DNA from: RXIX01 sp003989075
GTDB taxonomy: Bacteria; Pseudomonadota; Gammaproteobacteria; Competibacterales; Competibacteraceae
Assembly: GCA_029780415.1 (NCBI GenBank)
Contig: JAKOYN010000156.1
Coordinates: 1 to 19,805, forward strand
Length of the DNA: 19,805 nucleotides
Direction: 5' to 3'
The notes under the pieces are model-generated. The model was given only the letters and a program-made list of their open reading frames with translations, was not told the origin of the DNA and searched no databases. The translations under genes were made by a program, and so were the position numbers. Shown here one piece after another: positions 17,215 through 19,805 of this stretch; within the stretch, counting starts at the first letter, position 1, and every line of letters starts with the position of its first letter.

Positions 17215-17913
17215 TCAATCGACCTTGTTATCCCAGATGTCGAACAGGCTTACATTCATGCGCTGTTGGCCATCCAGGGTCAGGATCAGCAGTTCCATCG
17301 GTGTGTGCCGGGTGGCGAGCAGGCCATCGTCGCCGATGAACAGATCCACAACGCGATGCCGCGGCGGGTTGAAGCCGGCAATGCTGCCATTGGCCCGATT
17401 GACCACCCGGCCATCGTCGAGCACCTGCAGCAGCGGATAAGAGCTGCCGGGCAGAGTATCCCAGCGCCGATGAGGCGGCCCTACGGTACGCAGGATCATG
17501 CCGGTGATGTAGTAGCCGCCGCCCCGGCCGATATAGAACTCCAGATTGCGCAGGTTCATGCGCAGCCAGGTATCCGGCACGCCATCGCCGACGAAGCTGC
17601 GGCTTTTCGACGCCAGATCGCGGCCAATTTCACGACCGACCAGATAGACATAGGGCGGCGGCGGATCCTGTTCGTCATCGCGGCCGATGAAGGAATGCGA
17701 GCGTCTTGGCGGGTCGGGGCTGAGCTCGCCGCGCACATCCTCCTGCAGACCGCGCGGCTGCGCCGGCAGATTCAGCGGCACGTTGAAGAAGGTCTGCACC
17801 TCCTCCTGAAAGGCCTCATTCTCCTGAGCCTGGGCCAGCGCGGACCGTGGGCTGCCGAGCAGGCCGGGCACGGTGACCAGCAGCAGTGCTGCCAGCGGCG
17901 TCGCGCGCGTCAT
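17215..17913 (-). CDS. Exported protein of unknown function in exopolysaccharide cluster
   Basis: A 232-residue protein with a clear Sec signal peptide (MTRATPLAALLLVTVPGLLG, cleavage likely after ALA at about residue 27), so it is periplasmic or secreted. The mature part begins with a Pro/Arg-rich stretch (to about residue 85). A compact region follows with several beta-strand-like segments (LRNLEFYIGRGGGYYITGMI, YPLLQVLDDGRVV, VVDLFIGDDG, MELLILTLDG) and ends FDIWDNKVD. I do not recognise the family. ATG 17913 overlaps the stop of the upstream BY-kinase-like gene by 4 bases, so the two are co-translated and probably functionally linked. A longer open frame upstream of this ATG is a shadow of the kinase-like gene. 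Confidence 0.8.
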   Translation of the reverse strand: MTRATPLAALLLVTVPGLLGSPRSALAQAQENEAFQEEVQTFFNVPLNLPAQPRGLQEDVRGELSPDPPRRSHSFIGRDDEQDPPPPYVYLVGREIGRDLASKSRSFVGDGVPDTWLRMNLRNLEFYIGRGGGYYITGMILRTVGPPHRRWDTLPGSSYPLLQVLDDGRVVNRANGSIAGFNPPRHRVVDLFIGDDGLLATRHTPMELLILTLDGQQRMNVSLFDIWDNKVD

Positions 17914-18671
17914 ATCCGGCCCAGAATGCGGTAGATCACGCGCGGAATGTACAGACGCCGCCGGTTGAGCACGACGCCGGCCAGATTGGCGCCCTGCGAC
18001 AGCAGCGTGTCGCGCAGTTCCTCGACCACTGGCACCCGCGTCGATTCGGCAGCCACCACCAGCAGCACGGCATCCATGGCCCCGCACAGGATAATGCCGT
18101 CAAAGGAGCGCGAAGGCGGCGGCGTATCCACCACCGTGAGCATCACCGTGCGGCGCAGTTCGGCCCAGAAACGCGGCTGATTCGCGACCCGCGGGGTGTC
18201 GGGTAGATCAGGGCGGGTGCGACTGACCAGCAAGCGGCTTTCGCCAAGGCGGTGATAGCTGAGCAGCGGCTGCCAGTGCGCGTTGTCGCAATCCCGGTTG
18301 GGCAGACGCAACAGCGGGCCGCACTCTGCCGGCGCCAGAGGCTGGGGTGTGCTCAGGGCCAGCATCGGGTCACCCGCGCCGCACTGCTGGAAATGGCTGA
18401 ACTGGCTGCTGGCATCGCTGCTGCCGGACAGATCGAGCAGCAGCACATCACCGTCGATGTACTGCGTTGCCATCAGGGCAAAGTCGCGGGCCAGTGTTGA
18501 TACGCCCTCGCCGCTATTGGCGCTGATGAACTGCACCACCAGACCCTCGCCGGGCGCGAAGACCGGATTCAGCAGGCTGAATAGACGCTCCGCTGCCGCT
18601 GGATCAAACAGCAGTGCGCTCAGGTTGCCTGGCGCAGGCACGATTGGCGCGGCGGATGCGGGTATGGACAT
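17910..18671 (-). CDS. BY-kinase-like (CpsD/CapB) ATPase with degenerate Walker A
   Basis: A 253-residue cytoplasmic P-loop protein of the kind that works with chain-length regulators in exopolysaccharide export. The order of elements is that of bacterial tyrosine kinases: Walker A region ISANSGEGVST (49-59), Walker A'-like LLLDLSG (77-83), Walker B VVDTPP (180-185) and the typical ending GVVLNRRRLYIPRVIYRIL (232-250). The invariant Walker A lysine is Val57 (codon GTA), the second A' aspartate is absent, and there is no C-terminal tyrosine cluster, only Tyr241 and Tyr247. It is therefore probably a non-catalytic paralogue with a structural or regulatory role. ATG 18671 is preferred to the upstream TTG 18704 because AGGAAG lies nine bases before it. 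The deacetylase gene ends 36 bases upstream. Confidence 0.82.
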   Translation of the reverse strand: MSIPASAAPIVPAPGNLSALLFDPAAAERLFSLLNPVFAPGEGLVVQFISANSGEGVSTLARDFALMATQYIDGDVLLLDLSGSSDASSQFSHFQQCGAGDPMLALSTPQPLAPAECGPLLRLPNRDCDNAHWQPLLSYHRLGESRLLVSRTRPDLPDTPRVANQPRFWAELRRTVMLTVVDTPPPSRSFDGIILCGAMDAVLLVVAAESTRVPVVEELRDTLLSQGANLAGVVLNRRRLYIPRVIYRILGRI

Positions 18672-18707
18672 GGCAAGGGGCTTCCTGGTTTGGCGAAGCG
18701 TCAACTC

Positions 18708-19805
18708 TTAAGGCGCTGGCAATGGATTCAGCGCTATGCGCGCACCCGGATCGATGGATGCAGGCAATGGATTCCGCGCCATCCGCAACCCCGTCAGGCG
18801 CAGGCGCAGATTCTGCACGGTATCGGCGCCGCCAAAGGGAATCCGCGGCAGCGCCAGCGCATCATGGCGCGCGTGCACCGGGCCACCATAGCTGAGCACC
18901 GCGCTGGCAAAACCGGCGGCGCGCGCCAAGGCAATGGTTGCGCTAGAGACCGACTGCGCATCGCCATAAGGATACGCGAAATGGCGTATCGGGCTGCGCA
19001 ATTCCGCTTCCAGGCGCTCGCGACCCTGACGGATTTCCGTTTGCGCCTCGATCACCGACAGGGTTGACAGATCCGGATGCGAGACCGTGTGTGCGCCCAC
19101 CTCGATCAGACCGCTGGTCTGCAACTCACGCAGCATCGCCCAGCTTAGCATGCGCTGACCGGAGTCGCTCAGGATGGGCAGCGCATGATCCTGCTCCAGC
19201 GCGCGCAGGGCGTCCAGACGCGCCGCTGGCGTGGCCACGCGCAGCAGGCTGCAGGCCTGACGATAGGCGTGCGTGCGCGCCGCCGGATCCGCCGTTGGCC
19301 AGCAATGGTGCTGCCCGGCCAGGCACAGGCGCAACGCCGTCCCGCCCTGGTTCAGAATCCGCTCCAGCGCCGACCACCAGTCCGGCATGATCCCGTCGAT
19401 GAAACCGCTGGTGACGTAGATCGTGGCCGGCGCTTGCAGGCGCTGCAGCAGCGCCAGCAGTTCGTAGTTGTCGCGATAACCATCATCAAAGGTCAGGACC
19501 GCGAAGCGTGGGCCGCGCCGCAGCGCCAGCCGCTGCAGGGCCACATCCATGTTCACCAGATCGTAGCCCTCAGCGCGCAGGGTCTCGATGATCGCGGCGA
19601 TCTGATGGAGCGGCGTGAACAAGCCCGGATCACCGTGCCAATCGGTGTCATGATCAGCCTTGACCCGATGCAGCATCACAATCGCCCCGCAGCCACCCAG
19701 CCAGCACCGCAGCCCGCGATCCAAGCCCAGGGCGGTGATCCAGTGGCGCCAGCCACCTGTTTTGATCTCGGTGGAAACGGGTCCATTAGTCTTGGGAATC
19801 TGTCC
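18708..19805 (-). CDS. Polysaccharide deacetylase (NodB homology, carbohydrate esterase 4), 5' end unresolved
   Basis: A metal-dependent deacetylase that removes acetyl groups from N-acetylated glycans, here probably the exopolysaccharide made by this cluster. Counting from the in-frame TTG at 19724, MLHRV is at 17-21, the NodB motif 1 TFDDG at 78-82 and the metal-binding HTVSHP at 212-217, with AYPYGD further on. The frame is open to the window edge without an ATG or GTG in its first 40-odd codons. Homology-like sequence begins around WRHWITALGLDRG, just after 19757, and the codons before it look non-coding, so the true start is either outside the window or destroyed by an insertion. The C-terminus carries a partial 15-residue repeat (NPLPA...). 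It is first in the minus-strand set with the kinase-like gene. Confidence 0.85.
   Translation of the reverse strand, partial: GQIPKTNGPVSTEIKTGGWRHWITALGLDRGLRCWLGGCGAIVMLHRVKADHDTDWHGDPGLFTPLHQIAAIIETLRAEGYDLVNMDVALQRLALRRGPRFAVLTFDDGYRDNYELLALLQRLQAPATIYVTSGFIDGIMPDWWSALERILNQGGTALRLCLAGQHHCWPTADPAARTHAYRQACSLLRVATPAARLDALRALEQDHALPILSDSGQRMLSWAMLRELQTSGLIEVGAHTVSHPDLSTLSVIEAQTEIRQGRERLEAELRSPIRHFAYPYGDAQSVSSATIALARAAGFASAVLSYGGPVHARHDALALPRIPFGGADTVQNLRLRLTGLRMARNPLPASIDPGARIALNPLPAP

Noticed and set aside
17266..17934. Plus-strand frame of 222 codons opposite the exported protein
   Set aside because: The minus-strand gene has a signal peptide, a coupled overlap with its neighbour and a consistent start; the plus frame has none.

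Overview
The window looks like a chromosomal segment of a moderately GC-rich gammaproteobacterium. Supporting signs are glmU followed by gltX, tRNA-Ala(GGC) and tRNA-Glu(TTC) directly behind gltX, and a tRNA-Asn / aspartate-type aminotransferase / uvrB block. From memory, the gltX and uvrB blocks also lie near each other in pseudomonads and relatives. The lineage is inferred from gene content and order, not from a search.

Layout. 1-3290 is housekeeping: glmU with its own hairpin terminator, gltX, a tRNA promoter, two tRNAs and a terminator. 3402-11156 is an accessory block on the + strand. It holds a PLD-nuclease/SNF2-helicase fusion, an Eco57I-like adenine methyltransferase, a RelE-like toxin, a Phd-like antitoxin and a small DprA-like SLOG protein, tightly packed as one apparent operon. 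11060-12233 is a rearranged boundary. A ~256 bp segment (3' end of the DprA-like gene, the tRNA-Asn terminator and the 3' two thirds of tRNA-Asn) occurs twice as a direct repeat, with a second, minus-strand toxin-antitoxin pair between the copies. 12183-15641 returns to core genes: tRNA-Asn(GTT) with a very good promoter, the aminotransferase (minus) and divergent uvrB (plus). 15760-19805 is part of an exopolysaccharide cluster: a VpsF-like membrane protein (plus) converging on a minus-strand set made of a polysaccharide deacetylase, a degenerate BY-kinase-like ATPase and an exported protein of unknown function.

How it fits together. The accessory block reads as a restriction-modification-type defence island at a tRNA hotspot. 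The fusion would supply translocation and cleavage, the methyltransferase self-protection, and the two toxin-antitoxin pairs would stabilise the island. The DprA-like protein is an unexplained partner. The methyltransferase shows two marks of recent change: a REP-like hairpin translated in frame, and a lower-GC C-terminal half where the target-recognition region should lie. At the right edge the deacetylase frame has no visible start and runs into sequence that could be an insertion-element end.
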